A stretch of DNA of 44,486 bases, taken from Lachnospiraceae bacterium (lineage in GTDB: Bacteria; Bacillota; Clostridia; Lachnospirales; Lachnospiraceae). The stretch spans positions 1-44,486 of the forward strand of contig JAJQCQ010000055.1 in assembly GCA_021202635.1 (NCBI GenBank), given 5' to 3'. The notes under the pieces are model-generated. The model saw only the letters and a program-made list of their open reading frames with translations. It had not been told where the DNA came from and did not search any database. Positions 35,077 through 44,449 of the stretch are shown piece by piece (position 1 is the stretch's first letter; each line of letters begins with the position of its first letter). A program made the position numbers and the translations under genes.

Positions 35077-36432
35077 TCATGCAGCGTGTTTCTTCCCCTT
35101 TTTTCTGCGCATCCACGCGAAGCAGACTCCATAGAACAGAATTCCGTAAAGCGTAGAGATCGGTGTCGTCAGACCGATGTAGAACAGCGAGGCACCCGGC
35201 AGGGACGCCATGTAAAGTGCTACCGGGATGCGGACACAGAAGGCGGCGGAGATGCCCTGGAGCATGACGGGCATACTGTTTCCGCAGCCATTGAAGTAGC
35301 CGCTCGTACTGAACATGACGCAGGTAAGGATGCAATCCAGGCAAAATCCGCGCAGATAGCTGGCACTCTCCGCGATGACCTCTGCATCGGAGGTGAACAG
35401 CGAGGACAGGGCAGAGCCTCCGAAAAAGCCGGCCAGGAATACGAAGACTCCAATGCACACGCCGGTGCCCATCGCGGTCAGATAGCCGCGCTGGGCCCGC
35501 TTTTGCTGCCCGGCACCGATGTTCTGCGCCACAAAGGCAGAGACGCTCTGCATAACGGAGGACGGAACCAGCATGATAAAGGAAACCAGCTTCTGGGCGA
35601 CGCCGTATCCGGCGGATGGCATCAGTCCCATGCTGTTTACAATCGAATTGATCACCAGAAAGGAGACTTCACTCAGCGTCTCCTGCAGGGCGATGGGAAT
35701 TCCGACATGCAGGATTTTTCTCAGCTCGACCGGGTAGATGCGGCACTGTTTCAATGAGAATTCGAGCGGCATTTTCTGTCTGCGGATGATGCCAAGGGAA
35801 AAGATGACCGAGACAAGCTGGGCAAAAACGGTGGCAATCGCCACGCCCGCCACATCCATGCCGAGCAGGCCGGTCAGAAGCAGGTCGGCGGCGATGTTTA
35901 CCACACAGGCAATGCTTACGAAAACAAACGGAAGATTGGCATTGCCTATGCCGCGAAGAATGCCGCTGATGACATTGTAGGTAATGATGACCAGAAGGCC
36001 TCCGGAGCAGATGCGAAGATACAGGACTGCTTTCTCTGTGGCACTCTCCGGCACCTGCAGGATTCGGACAATCACTTCCGCCGAGGCTTCCAGCGCAACG
36101 GTCAGGACGATGCCGATAACGGCGAACAGAATGATGGTGGTGCCGACCGCGTCTCCCGCCGCTTTCGGATTTTTTTCGCCGATATGCTGGCCGATCAGCA
36201 CCGTGGACCCCATCGCCAGACTGGTGATAATAAAAGTTACCATCTGCATAAAGCTGCTCGCAGTACCGACGGCAGAAATGCTGGCGGCGTCGCCGAACTG
36301 ACCGACCACAAGCAGGTCTACGGCTCCGTAGGCGGCCTGCAGGATCAGGGCGCCCAGAACCGGCCCCGCGAAGCGGATCAGAGACCCAAAGATAGGGCCT
36401 TCTGTAAATGAGATTTCTTTTTTAGCAGACAT
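35077..36432 (-). CDS. MATE-family efflux transporter
   Basis: The 451-residue exporter starts MSAKKEISFTEGPIFGSLIR at ATG 36432, with GGAGGA upstream; an in-frame ATG at 36456 lacks this spacing. About twelve membrane segments are visible, with the MATE repeat blocks QAAYGAVDLLVVGQFGDAAS and FVAQNIGAGQQKRAQRGYL. It is more like the VmrA/DinF-type group than the protein at 3810 and lacks close similarity to it. A dyad at 36500-36525 in its upstream region may be its operator. Substrate unknown. Confidence 0.9.
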   Translation of the reverse strand: MSAKKEISFTEGPIFGSLIRFAGPVLGALILQAAYGAVDLLVVGQFGDAASISAVGTASSFMQMVTFIITSLAMGSTVLIGQHIGEKNPKAAGDAVGTTIILFAVIGIVLTVALEASAEVIVRILQVPESATEKAVLYLRICSGGLLVIITYNVISGILRGIGNANLPFVFVSIACVVNIAADLLLTGLLGMDVAGVAIATVFAQLVSVIFSLGIIRRQKMPLEFSLKQCRIYPVELRKILHVGIPIALQETLSEVSFLVINSIVNSMGLMPSAGYGVAQKLVSFIMLVPSSVMQSVSAFVAQNIGAGQQKRAQRGYLTAMGTGVCIGVFVFLAGFFGGSALSSLFTSDAEVIAESASYLRGFCLDCILTCVMFSTSGYFNGCGNSMPVMLQGISAAFCVRIPVALYMASLPGASLFYIGLTTPISTLYGILFYGVCFAWMRRKKGKKHAA

Positions 36433-36499
36433 AGATACGTTCCTCCGGTATAGCATTTGTTGTTCAGAAAAGCTTTTGTGGCTATTGTTTCAATCGTCA

Positions 36500-36525
36500 A
36501 CTCCAGAATCGTCAGACTCTGGAGT
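36500..36525. promoter_or_regulatory. Dyad upstream of MATE gene
   Basis: ACTCCAGA (36500-36507) and TCTGGAGT (36518-36525) are a perfect 8-bp dyad with a 10-bp spacer, about 70-95 bp before the MATE start. It could bind a MerR- or TetR-type protein encoded elsewhere. Confidence 0.45.
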
Positions 36526-36620
36526 GTGATGCGAAGCATTTTTCTCTTCATCATACAGGAGAAGTGTCGTAATTTCAAGCTGATTTTTCAAAGTGGAATT
36601 CCAACCATAACGCGAGGTTG

Positions 36621-36711
36621 TTGTCCATACCCCGACCATACACTTGCTGCGTGGTCAGGGCTTATCCTGCACGAAGCGTGGGATGCCACCCGGCGAGAGG
36701 TGAAAACGCAG
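36621..36711 (-). repeat. Structured intergenic repeat C, copy C2
   Basis: Read on the minus strand it matches C1 closely, sharing for example CTCGCCGGGTGGCATCCCAC and GGATAAGCCCTGACCACGCA. The hairpin stems are partly eroded. Confidence 0.7.
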
Positions 36712-36790
36712 AAAGTGTGATGTGTGTTGTATGGGTAGAATGTTTGGATGCAATATATATAGATGGTTTTGCAATTTTATAAACCATATA

Positions 36791-36905
36791 GTTGGAAAAA
36801 TACAAAATTTTGCTCGAAACCAGGTTGGAAAAATACAAAATATGAATACATTTATGGTTGGAAAAACACAAGAAAAATGTAAAAATGCGGTTGGAAAAAT
36901 ACAAG
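36791..36905 (+). repeat. Array of four repeats with exact 33-bp period
   Basis: GTTGGAAAAAYACAA starts at 36791, 36824, 36857 and 36890, each exactly 33 bp apart, with unrelated 16-17-bp spacers. Its last unit ends about 50 bp before the lyase start. Units 1 and 2 are identical over 17 bp; unit 3 has one T-to-C change. Confidence 0.85.
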
Positions 36906-36957
36906 CGCTGTGATAAAGTCATCTTTGATTCGGAGCAAAATGAGGAAGGATAATCTC

Positions 36958-38787
36958 ATGCCACGGCAATTATCGGAAGTGAAAAAGAGAGAACTGGAAA
37001 CAACGCTTGCTGCATATATTAAATGCATGGAGAAAAATGCGGCTTCCATGCGGAATGTCCCCATGCCGGAGCTGAATGAGCAGCTGTTTTCACTGTTTGA
37101 AACGACAGGAAACCGACTGCTTTACGAGAACGTCTACTTTCAGCGTAGGAAATATCTGTCCGTATACGGATGCCTGACGATCCTCCGGGAGAATCCGGAC
37201 GATGCGGCAAAGCTGGAAGAAGTGATTCGCGGAATTTGTGAGGAGGAATGCTGGGCTTTGCCTGCCCATGTAGACCGCGTGAAGAATCCTGCCTGGCGCA
37301 GAACAGTAGATCTGTTCGCGGCGGAAACCGGACAGGCGCTGGCGGAAATCCTGGCTCTGGCCGGAGACCGGCTGAATCCGGAGATACGGGAGCTGGTAAG
37401 AGAAAATGTATTGGATCGTGTGCTGCTCCCTTTTCTGGAATCGGAAGCGCCCTATAGCTTCTGGGAGAGAGGGGAAAATAACTGGAACGCGGTCTGCGCG
37501 GGAAGCATTGGCTGCGCGGCTATTTACCTGCTGTCTGGGGAACCGGAGCTTCTGGAGAATCTGATCGGGAGAATTGTGGATTCTCTTCATTATTATATAG
37601 ATGGGTTCGCGGATGACGGCGCCTGCCTGGAGGGGCTGGGATATTTCAGCTACGGGTTTTATTATTATGTAGGGTTTGCGGAGCTGCTCTGCCGATATAC
37701 AAAGGGGAAAATAGACCTGCTGAACCAGGAAAAGGTTTGCCGGATAGCCCTCTTTCAGCAGAAATGTTACTTTCCGTCCGGCCGCACCCTGAGCTTTTCA
37801 GATGCCAATAGTGAGGACAAATACCGTTTGGGGCTGACCTGTCTGCTTGCCCTGCGCTATCCGGAGGTGGAGCTTCCGCCGGTTGCCTGCGCGGGCGGAT
37901 TTGAAACCGACCGCTGCTATCGGTTTCTGGCAAATTACAGGGATGTGATCTGGACGCGGAGGTATCTGGAGGAGCATTCGGTGAAATTTTGCTGGGCTGA
38001 TGAGGAACAGGAGAATGTAACGCCGATTTGTGAGTCTGTCTGGTGCTGGCAGAGTAGGTATATTGTCTTACCGGATGCACAGTGGAGTATCGCCAGAGGC
38101 GCTTCCGGTGGGGGCATGGCCTGCAAAGGCGGCACGAACGGAGAACCGCACAATCATAACGATGTCGGCAGTTTCCTGTATCTGCAGGGAAACGAGATGC
38201 TCCTCGCTGACCTGGGAACCGGGGAATATACCAAAGCGTATTTTTCCGAAAACGGACGCTATCAGATTCTCTGCAACCGCTCTCTGGGGCATAACGTTCC
38301 GGTCGTGGATGGAAAGGAGCAGCAGGCGGGGGTGCAATATTGCTGTGATTCCTTCGAGTCAGATGGAAGAGGGCGAACGGTGATCCACTATGCGTCTGCG
38401 TATGGAAACAGCGCGGTCAGGGATCTGATTCGCACGCTGGAATACGATGCGGCTTCGGAACGGCTGGTTGTGGAGGATGTCCTGAAAACGGATTCTGCCA
38501 TGCCGGAGTGTGAAAAAGAAAACCGATGCGCCCGTGTTTCCGTGACCATGCGGGAGAATCTGATCACAGAATATTTACCAGAGATTGAAGCAGAAACGAT
38601 TGTAATAAAAGGAAAAGAACATGCCTGCCGGATCACGGTGGAGGGAGCAACCGGCCCGATTACGGCAGAAGAAAAAAGTCATATTGATCACAGAGGAAAC
38701 CGGAGGACTGTTTACTGCCTTTCCTGGGAAACGCCGATGGGCGGATGCGGGGAAAGACGGTGCAGGTTTCTTGTGGAGCCAAGTTGA
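36958..38787 (+). CDS. Heparinase II/III-like polysaccharide lyase
   Basis: The 609-residue product has an N-terminal all-helical toroid region (about residues 30-340, with GENNWNAVCAGSIGCAAIYL and DDGACLEGLGYFSYGFYYYV) and a C-terminal heparinase II/III beta domain starting IARGASGGGMACKGGTNGEP, then HNHNDVGSFLYL. The His-Asn-His-Asn-Asp block and Arg/Tyr residues in the helical part are typical of lyases that split uronic-acid sugars. No signal peptide is seen, so it probably acts on imported oligosaccharides. ATG 36958 with GAGGAAGGA 7 nt upstream is chosen over GTG 36910 and ATG 36940. Its substrate cannot be told; the fucose genes nearby suggest a fucosylated glycan. Confidence 0.85.
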   Translation: MPRQLSEVKKRELETTLAAYIKCMEKNAASMRNVPMPELNEQLFSLFETTGNRLLYENVYFQRRKYLSVYGCLTILRENPDDAAKLEEVIRGICEEECWALPAHVDRVKNPAWRRTVDLFAAETGQALAEILALAGDRLNPEIRELVRENVLDRVLLPFLESEAPYSFWERGENNWNAVCAGSIGCAAIYLLSGEPELLENLIGRIVDSLHYYIDGFADDGACLEGLGYFSYGFYYYVGFAELLCRYTKGKIDLLNQEKVCRIALFQQKCYFPSGRTLSFSDANSEDKYRLGLTCLLALRYPEVELPPVACAGGFETDRCYRFLANYRDVIWTRRYLEEHSVKFCWADEEQENVTPICESVWCWQSRYIVLPDAQWSIARGASGGGMACKGGTNGEPHNHNDVGSFLYLQGNEMLLADLGTGEYTKAYFSENGRYQILCNRSLGHNVPVVDGKEQQAGVQYCCDSFESDGRGRTVIHYASAYGNSAVRDLIRTLEYDAASERLVVEDVLKTDSAMPECEKENRCARVSVTMRENLITEYLPEIEAETIVIKGKEHACRITVEGATGPITAEEKSHIDHRGNRRTVYCLSWETPMGGCGERRCRFLVEPS

Positions 38788-38915
38788 GTGCTTTAAGGTA
38801 ACTTTCAGCAACGTCACAGTTGTGTTCAGGAGCGAAGTATCTGAAATATCGTTTCCCGCGAAAAATGGCATATTTTGATTTCGGCTTGTTTTATTCATGA
38901 TTTAATAAAAGTCTG

Positions 38916-39782
38916 TTAAGCTGGTGATACGGGATCTTCCTGGTGGGTCTGACGATATTCCCGGGGAGACATCTGCTTATAATGCCGAAAGATTCGGGAG
39001 AAATAGGCGGCATCGTGGAAGCCACAGGAAAAAGCGATATTTATGATCGTATCGTCTGTACTGTAAAGCAGCTCTGCTGCCCGTTCTATGCGGTAATAGT
39101 TCAGATAATCCATGGGTGTCCGGCCGGTAAGCTCCCGAAAGATTCTGCAAAAATAGCGGGGAGCAAGGCCGGCTTCCTGTGCGAGATCGTTCAGAGACAG
39201 CTGTTTATCGCAGTCTGTCCGGATGCGCCATAGAACCTTTTTCAAAGCCTCCCTGCGGCGATGATCCAGAGCGGTCTCCTGAGGAGAGGTTTTATTGTCG
39301 CGGATCAGCAGTCCCATCAATTCCCAAAGCATCCCTGCGATGGAAAATTCATAGCCGGTTTCCGACATCTGTAAGACCTGACTCATACGGCTGACCAGCA
39401 GGGCTTCTCCACTTCCGGCTAAGAATTGCCGGGGCTGGTGAGACGTGAGAAACTGCCATTTGCGGTACAGACTCTGGCAAGTGCGGCTTCCCTCAAATAG
39501 CTGATCGTAGTCGAAGACAATACACTGATACGCGCAGTCTTCTGGTATTCCGCTGTGAACCGCACCGGAAGGAATAAAGGCAGAGTCCCCGGCAGACAGG
39601 AGAAAGGCAGCACTGTCCACTGTCAGACGAAAACTGCCCTGACTCACACAGATCAATTCACATTCTATGTGCCAGTGGAAAGGCATTTCGTAGCGAACAT
39701 GTTCTTTTGTTACAGGATAATAGGCGATGGGAAATTCAGGGGTTCCGTGAACCTTTTGCTCCCGTTCGGATAAATAGCGCAT
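38916..39782 (-). CDS. AraC-family regulator of the fucose genes
   Basis: The 288-residue regulator starts MRYLSEREQKVHGTPEF and has a cupin sensor (MPFHWHIECELICVSQGSFR, GDSAFIPSGAVHSG) and a C-terminal double helix-turn-helix (QLSLNDLAQEAGLAPRYFCR; IINIAFSCGFHDAAYFSRIF; SPREYR). ATG 39782 is chosen because an upstream extension to 40079 is unlike the family and would run into fucU. It is divergent from the fucose mutarotase/isomerase genes, so it most likely responds to fucose or a related sugar; this is inferred from position. Confidence 0.88.
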   Translation of the reverse strand: MRYLSEREQKVHGTPEFPIAYYPVTKEHVRYEMPFHWHIECELICVSQGSFRLTVDSAAFLLSAGDSAFIPSGAVHSGIPEDCAYQCIVFDYDQLFEGSRTCQSLYRKWQFLTSHQPRQFLAGSGEALLVSRMSQVLQMSETGYEFSIAGMLWELMGLLIRDNKTSPQETALDHRRREALKKVLWRIRTDCDKQLSLNDLAQEAGLAPRYFCRIFRELTGRTPMDYLNYYRIERAAELLYSTDDTIINIAFSCGFHDAAYFSRIFRHYKQMSPREYRQTHQEDPVSPA

Positions 39783-39812
39783 AGTATCGTTAAAGACTCC
39801 TGATCTTTGGTG

Positions 39813-39848
39813 TTTTGCACAAATCGCATGGATGTAATTTGTGCAAAA
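39813..39848. promoter_or_regulatory. Perfect 12-bp palindrome in divergent fucose promoter region
   Basis: TTTTGCACAAAT (39813-39824) and ATTTGTGCAAAA (39837-39848) are perfect inverted arms with centres 24 bp apart. This is a good operator candidate for the AraC protein, whose start is 31 bp away, and for fucU 137 bp to the right. Confidence 0.6.
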
Positions 39849-39913
39849 TAAAAAAAGTGAATATTGTCCAGGTTTTGACCAGTATATCACAGGAAAGAAT
39901 GCAAAATCAATGC

Positions 39914-39919
39914 TATAAT
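39914..39919 (+). promoter_or_regulatory. Extended -10 box for fucose operon
   Basis: TGCTATAAT (TATAAT at 39914-39919) forms an extended -10 element 66 nt before fucU. No good -35 is seen, as expected for an activator-dependent promoter. Confidence 0.45.
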
Positions 39920-39984
39920 TCTGATATATCCGCTTAAGAAAGGAGCTGTAACAGGTCGTAATCTGGCCAGTACAAAGAGACATT

Positions 39985-40419
39985 ATGCTGAAAAATATAC
40001 CGAATATTCTTTCACCGGAGCTTTTGAAAGCTTTGATGGAAATGGGGCATGGGGATGAGATCGTTCTTGGGGATGGCAATTTCCCGGTTCAGTCAGTGGG
40101 AAAAGATGCTATCGTGGTTCGCCAGGATGGACATCAGGTGGAAGAATTGCTGGATGCCATTCTCACTTTGATGCCACTGGATCAATACAGTCAGAAGCCG
40201 GTCGGTCTGATGGAGGTAGTTCCCGGTGATCCGGTGAATCCTGCGATTTGGGAGGTGTACCGCAGGATATTGAACCAACATGGAGAGAATCCGGAACAAA
40301 TAGAATATATAGAACGGTTTGCTTTTTATGAGCGGGCAAAAAAGGCCTATTGTATTGTAGCTACGGGAGAGACAGAGATTTATGCTAACATTCTCTTAAA
40401 AAAAGGAGTAATAGCGTAA
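39985..40419 (+). CDS. fucU: L-fucose mutarotase
   Basis: The 144-residue RbsD/FucU-family enzyme interconverts alpha and beta L-fucose, feeding the isomerase. Diagnostic residues are the catalytic His in ALMEMGHGDEIVLGDGNFP and the C-terminal IVATGETEIYANILLKKGVI. It starts at ATG 39985 and ends 38 nt before the fucose isomerase, forming a two-gene unit. The start has only a weak ribosome site (AAAGAGA). Confidence 0.93.
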   Translation: MLKNIPNILSPELLKALMEMGHGDEIVLGDGNFPVQSVGKDAIVVRQDGHQVEELLDAILTLMPLDQYSQKPVGLMEVVPGDPVNPAIWEVYRRILNQHGENPEQIEYIERFAFYERAKKAYCIVATGETEIYANILLKKGVIA

Positions 40420-40457
40420 ACTTGTTGTCTTAAGAAATCGTAAAGGAGGAAAACACA

Positions 40458-42242
40458 ATGTTATACCCGAAAATTGGCATTCGTCCCGTGATTGACGGCC
40501 GTTGGGGCGGCGTCCGGGAGAGCCTGGAAGTACAGACGATGAACATGGCCAACGGCGCGGCTAAATTGATCAGCGAAAATCTGAAGTATCCGGATGGGAC
40601 GCCCGTTCAGTGTGTGGTTGGCTGCACGACCATCGGCGGCGGCGCGGAAGCAGCGAAGGTGGCGGAGCAGTTCTCCACGGAAAATGTGGTGGCTACCCTG
40701 TCGGTTACCCCTTGCTGGTGCTATGGAACAGAGACATTTGATATGGATCCGAACACAATTAAGGCGGTATGGGGCTTTAATGGTACCGAACGTCCGGGTG
40801 CGGTGTATCTGGCCGCGGTTCTGGCGGCGCACGCGCAGAGAGGTCTGCCTGCTTTTTCCATCTATGGACATGATGTGCAGGATGCCGCGGACACTGCCAT
40901 TCCGGAGGATGTCTCCGAGAAAATTCTGCGTTTTGCCCGCGCCGCGGTCGCGGTGGGCTGGATGAAGAACAAAGCCTATGTCAATGTGGGTGCAGTCGCG
41001 ATGGGAATTGCCGGAAGCTACTGCGACGCGGAAGTGATGCAGAAATATCTTGGCATCCGCGCGGAGTGGGTGGACGAGGTGGAAATCCTTCGCCGTATGG
41101 CTCTGCATATCTATGACGAGGAAGAATACCAGAGGGCGCTTGCCTGGATCCGGGAGAATTGTCCGGAGGGTCTGGACAAGAATCTGGGCAAGAATCTGCC
41201 GGAGATCATTACACGCTCGAAAGTGATTGCCCCGGATAAGGACTGGGAATTTATCGCCAAAATGAGCATTATCATCAGGGATATTCTTTTTGGCAATCCC
41301 AAGCTGGCGGAGCTTGGCTGGCATGAGGAGGCTTTGGGCAAAAACGCGGTAGCCGGCGGCTTCCAGGGTCAGCGGCAGTGGACAGACTGGTTGCCGAACG
41401 CGGACTTTACCGAAGCTATCATGGCTTCCACCTTTGACTGGAACGGTGTGAAAGCGCCTACCGCCTTTGCAACGGAAAACGATACCTGCAACGGCATTTC
41501 CATGCTGCTTGGCACTCTGGTCAGCGGCAGCGCACCCTGCTTCCATGATGTGCGTACCTACTGGAGCCCGGAGGCCTGTGAGCGCGTCACCGGTATGAAA
41601 CCGCAGGGAGTCGCAGAAAACGGCTTTATTCATCTGATCAATTCCGGTGCGACCGCACTGGACGGCAGCGGCGCAGCCAGGAATGCCCAGGGCGAGGGCT
41701 GCATGAAACCGTTCTGGGAAATGACCGGGGAAGATGTAAAGGCCTGCCTGGAGGCGACCGACTGGCGCAGAGCGGACTATGAATACTTCCGCGGCGGCGG
41801 ATTCTCCAGCCATTTCCGCTGCAGAGCACAGATGCCCGTGACCATGCTTCGTTTTAACATCATCCAGGGCGTGGGACCAGTGCTTCAGATCGCCGAAGGC
41901 TGGACCGCGGATTTGCCCGATGATATTCACATCCCGATCGATCAGCGCACCGATTTCACCTGGCCGACCACCTGGTTTGCTCCTCGGCTGACCGGAGAAG
42001 GCGCTTTCAAGGATGTGTATTCTGTCATGGCCAACTGGGGCGCGAATCATGGAGTTACCGTTTACGGTCACGTGGGCGCTGACCTGATCACGCTCGCTTC
42101 CATGCTGCGCATTCCTGTATCCATGCACAATGTACCGCAGGAAAAAATCTTCCGCCCCCATTCCTGGGCGAGCTTTGGCACACAGGACGTGCAGGCGGCG
42201 GACTATGCGGCATGTAAGGAATATGGGCCTTTGTACCGTTGA
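40458..42242 (+). CDS. fucI: L-fucose isomerase
   Basis: The 594-residue enzyme converts L-fucose to L-fuculose, the first step of its catabolism, with Mn2+ as cofactor. It can also act on D-arabinose. The sequence matches FucI throughout: [74 protein letters not shown] and the C-terminal [20 protein letters not shown] block. Full length. ATG 40458 follows AAAGGAGGAAA. Fuculokinase and fuculose-phosphate aldolase genes are not in the window. Confidence 0.96.
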   Translation: MLYPKIGIRPVIDGRWGGVRESLEVQTMNMANGAAKLISENLKYPDGTPVQCVVGCTTIGGGAEAAKVAEQFSTENVVATLSVTPCWCYGTETFDMDPNTIKAVWGFNGTERPGAVYLAAVLAAHAQRGLPAFSIYGHDVQDAADTAIPEDVSEKILRFARAAVAVGWMKNKAYVNVGAVAMGIAGSYCDAEVMQKYLGIRAEWVDEVEILRRMALHIYDEEEYQRALAWIRENCPEGLDKNLGKNLPEIITRSKVIAPDKDWEFIAKMSIIIRDILFGNPKLAELGWHEEALGKNAVAGGFQGQRQWTDWLPNADFTEAIMASTFDWNGVKAPTAFATENDTCNGISMLLGTLVSGSAPCFHDVRTYWSPEACERVTGMKPQGVAENGFIHLINSGATALDGSGAARNAQGEGCMKPFWEMTGEDVKACLEATDWRRADYEYFRGGGFSSHFRCRAQMPVTMLRFNIIQGVGPVLQIAEGWTADLPDDIHIPIDQRTDFTWPTTWFAPRLTGEGAFKDVYSVMANWGANHGVTVYGHVGADLITLASMLRIPVSMHNVPQEKIFRPHSWASFGTQDVQAADYAACKEYGPLYR

Positions 42243-42327
42243 GGGTTTTATGAAAATAGATAAAGAAAATTTAAAATAGCAATGTACAAAACCAGCAAAA
42301 TGAATTAAAATAATATAACCATTCAGA

Positions 42328-42364
42328 ACAGCAGGCCATAATGGGAGAAATTATGGCCTGCTGT
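42328..42364 (+). terminator. Long hairpin after fucI
   Basis: ACAGCAGGCCATAAT (42328-42342) and ATTATGGCCTGCTGT (42350-42364) form a perfect 15-bp stem with the loop GGGAGAA. No U run follows closely (GTATTTGC), so it could be a processing hairpin between fucI and the next gene as well as a terminator. Confidence 0.65.
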
Positions 42365-42406
42365 GTATTTGCGAAAACCGAAACAGAGGAAGAACGGAGA
42401 GGGGAT

Positions 42407-44449
42407 ATGAAAGCAGAAAAAACGATAAAGTACAAATATAAGAGAACCATTACCGGTTTTTTCATGGCGTTTGCGCTGCTCCTATCGGTCGGCACTGTGG
42501 GTTTCACATTTTCTTTAAACTATAGTTCCAATGAGAAGTACAACACGGTTACCTGCAGTCAGGCAGCGGATGCGGTAGATACCACCCTGCGCCTGTCACG
42601 TCTGACGATTAATAATATACGGTATACGACGGAAGCCGAGAATTGGGCAAATGCGGAGACAACGGCGGATGAGCGGTTTTATCTTCTGCGGCTGAAGGAA
42701 GTGGCAGATAAGCAGGTCACCACGACGCTTGAGACGGAATTCTATCTGGCTATGTGGAAATTGGATTCTGAGCTGGACTCGGTGATGTACAAAGGCTATA
42801 CCTATGATAAGCAGAAGTTTTTTGAAGAGATAATCAGTATATCAGAGGACAAATGGGAAGAGGTACTCGCAATTCTGGAGCGAAGCGGGGAGTATTATCT
42901 CCCTGTGGAACTTGCAGGGACGGATGACTTTATTGTCCAGCTGTATTATCAGAAATATACGGGAAGCGCGGTGGTTTATGCTGTTTTAATCCCTTATTCT
43001 GTAATAGACAGTGATTCGGACGACTGGATGATCCTGAATGGAGAGAATGTACTGGCGACAGGCAGTGGGGAAATAAAAGAGGAACTTTTGACGTACATTG
43101 TGGAAAGACTGGATAAAAGCGAGTCTTTTCTGAGAGGTATGCTCGCAGTTTATGTAGACAGTATTGGAGACGGTGGGCTGAAATATGTCATGATGAAACG
43201 TGTGGTATCCTATCAATATGCGGGCGGAGTGATTGTCGCGTTCTTTTTGCTGTCTTTCGTAATGATGTTTTTGATGAAGAAGCTTGCTGATATGATTTAT
43301 CAGCCGATTGAAAAGCTGATTCTGGAAATTGGCGTCAATCCAAAGGACGGAGAATTTGTCAATGAATTTGATTTCTTCCAGAATAGTGTAGTGGAATTGC
43401 GGCTGGTCAACCATAAGATGGAAGCAGCCCTGAACCAGGTGAGTCAGGTAACACAGGAACATATTTATTATGAGCATCTGATCGGGAAAAATGTGGAAGA
43501 ACTCCCGGAGCAGAAAGGCCGGTTCTGTTTATCGGTATTCGCGTTTTCAGATGAGACGGAAGAGGAAATTCTGTACATTCGAAAAAGTGATCTGAAGGCT
43601 TATGCCGGAGAACGTGACAATCTGATTTTTGTCAATATGAAAAACAATATGGTAACATTGATTGAAAAAACGGATTCGCCGGAAGCGGCGGAGGAAACGA
43701 TTGCATATATTCTGACAGAGTTTTTTGCTGATATGGAAGTGACGGTTGCGGTCAGCGGGATAAAGGATTCCTGGAAAACAATTTCACGCATCTATCAGGA
43801 GGCGTTGCTTGCTCTGGAAAGAAAATACCAGTATCCGGATAAAGACATCTTACGGGTTGAAGAAGTGTGTGATATTCCGGCAGAAGGATATATTTATCCG
43901 ATTGCGACGGAGAATGAACTGATTTTCAGCGTCATCCGGGGAGACATTCATGCTCTGGAAATTTTTGATATGCTGACCAGAGAGAATATAAGGAATGTGA
44001 ATGTGACATCACAGATGACGCAGAATTATATTCTGGCGATGATAAATACGGTAAACCGGATTTTTGCGGAAATAAAAATGACGCCCGAACAGCTGATTGG
44101 AGAAGATATTTCATTTATGGAATGGGCAGAGCAGTGCAATGATCCGGGAATCGTTTTTAAAATCCGGAATACACTGGAGCGCATTATCCGGGCAATTCAG
44201 AGCAATCAGGAAAACAGTGGAAATGAGTTGATTGACCGGATACTGGATTATATCCATAAAAATTATATGTATGACATTATGCTGAACGACATAGCGAGGG
44301 AACTTGGATTGTCGCCTCAGAGATGCAGTTTTTTGTTCAAACAGGTAACGGATGGCACATTTAAAGATTATCTGAACAGATACCGGATTAATAAGGCAAA
44401 AGAAATACAAAAAGATTCTCCGGACATTAAGACCCTAAAGGTCGTATAA
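42407..44449 (+). CDS. Membrane-sensor AraC-type regulator, C-terminally cut
   Basis: The 680-residue product (ATG 42407, GAGAGGGGAT upstream) starts with a membrane span (about residues 15-35), an extracellular sensor region of about 230 residues, and a second span (GGVIVAFFLLSFVMMFLMKK). The cytoplasmic linker then leads to an AraC helix-turn-helix of which only the first half is present (MYDIMLNDIARELGLSPQRC; FKDYLNRYRINKAKEI). The usual second half with its VGF and SPGQY motifs is absent: after DSPDIK the frame reads TLKVV and stops. The family senses extracellular glycans or peptides and controls nearby uptake genes. Without the second motif DNA binding is doubtful. Confidence 0.82.
   Translation: MKAEKTIKYKYKRTITGFFMAFALLLSVGTVGFTFSLNYSSNEKYNTVTCSQAADAVDTTLRLSRLTINNIRYTTEAENWANAETTADERFYLLRLKEVADKQVTTTLETEFYLAMWKLDSELDSVMYKGYTYDKQKFFEEIISISEDKWEEVLAILERSGEYYLPVELAGTDDFIVQLYYQKYTGSAVVYAVLIPYSVIDSDSDDWMILNGENVLATGSGEIKEELLTYIVERLDKSESFLRGMLAVYVDSIGDGGLKYVMMKRVVSYQYAGGVIVAFFLLSFVMMFLMKKLADMIYQPIEKLILEIGVNPKDGEFVNEFDFFQNSVVELRLVNHKMEAALNQVSQVTQEHIYYEHLIGKNVEELPEQKGRFCLSVFAFSDETEEEILYIRKSDLKAYAGERDNLIFVNMKNNMVTLIEKTDSPEAAEETIAYILTEFFADMEVTVAVSGIKDSWKTISRIYQEALLALERKYQYPDKDILRVEEVCDIPAEGYIYPIATENELIFSVIRGDIHALEIFDMLTRENIRNVNVTSQMTQNYILAMINTVNRIFAEIKMTPEQLIGEDISFMEWAEQCNDPGIVFKIRNTLERIIRAIQSNQENSGNELIDRILDYIHKNYMYDIMLNDIARELGLSPQRCSFLFKQVTDGTFKDYLNRYRINKAKEIQKDSPDIKTLKVV

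Larger units (their letters stand above)
36433..36957. other. Divergent control region, 525 bp
   Basis: No convincing gene. It holds a dyad near the MATE start, repeat C2 and the 33-bp-period array. A 61-codon frame from 36731 translates the array as VGKIQ units every 11 residues but has no ribosome site and is not called. Confidence 0.55.

Noticed and set aside
36791-36905. CRISPR array
   Set aside because: Units of about 16 bp with 16-17-bp spacers are too short, only four are present and no cas gene is near.
36731-36913. Small protein with VGKIQ repeats
   Set aside because: No ribosome site is seen, and the 11-residue repeat follows simply from the 33-bp DNA period, which repeats in every frame.
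40461-42161. 566-codon open frame on the minus strand
   Set aside because: It is fully antisense to the clear fucI gene and its translation has no recognisable domain.
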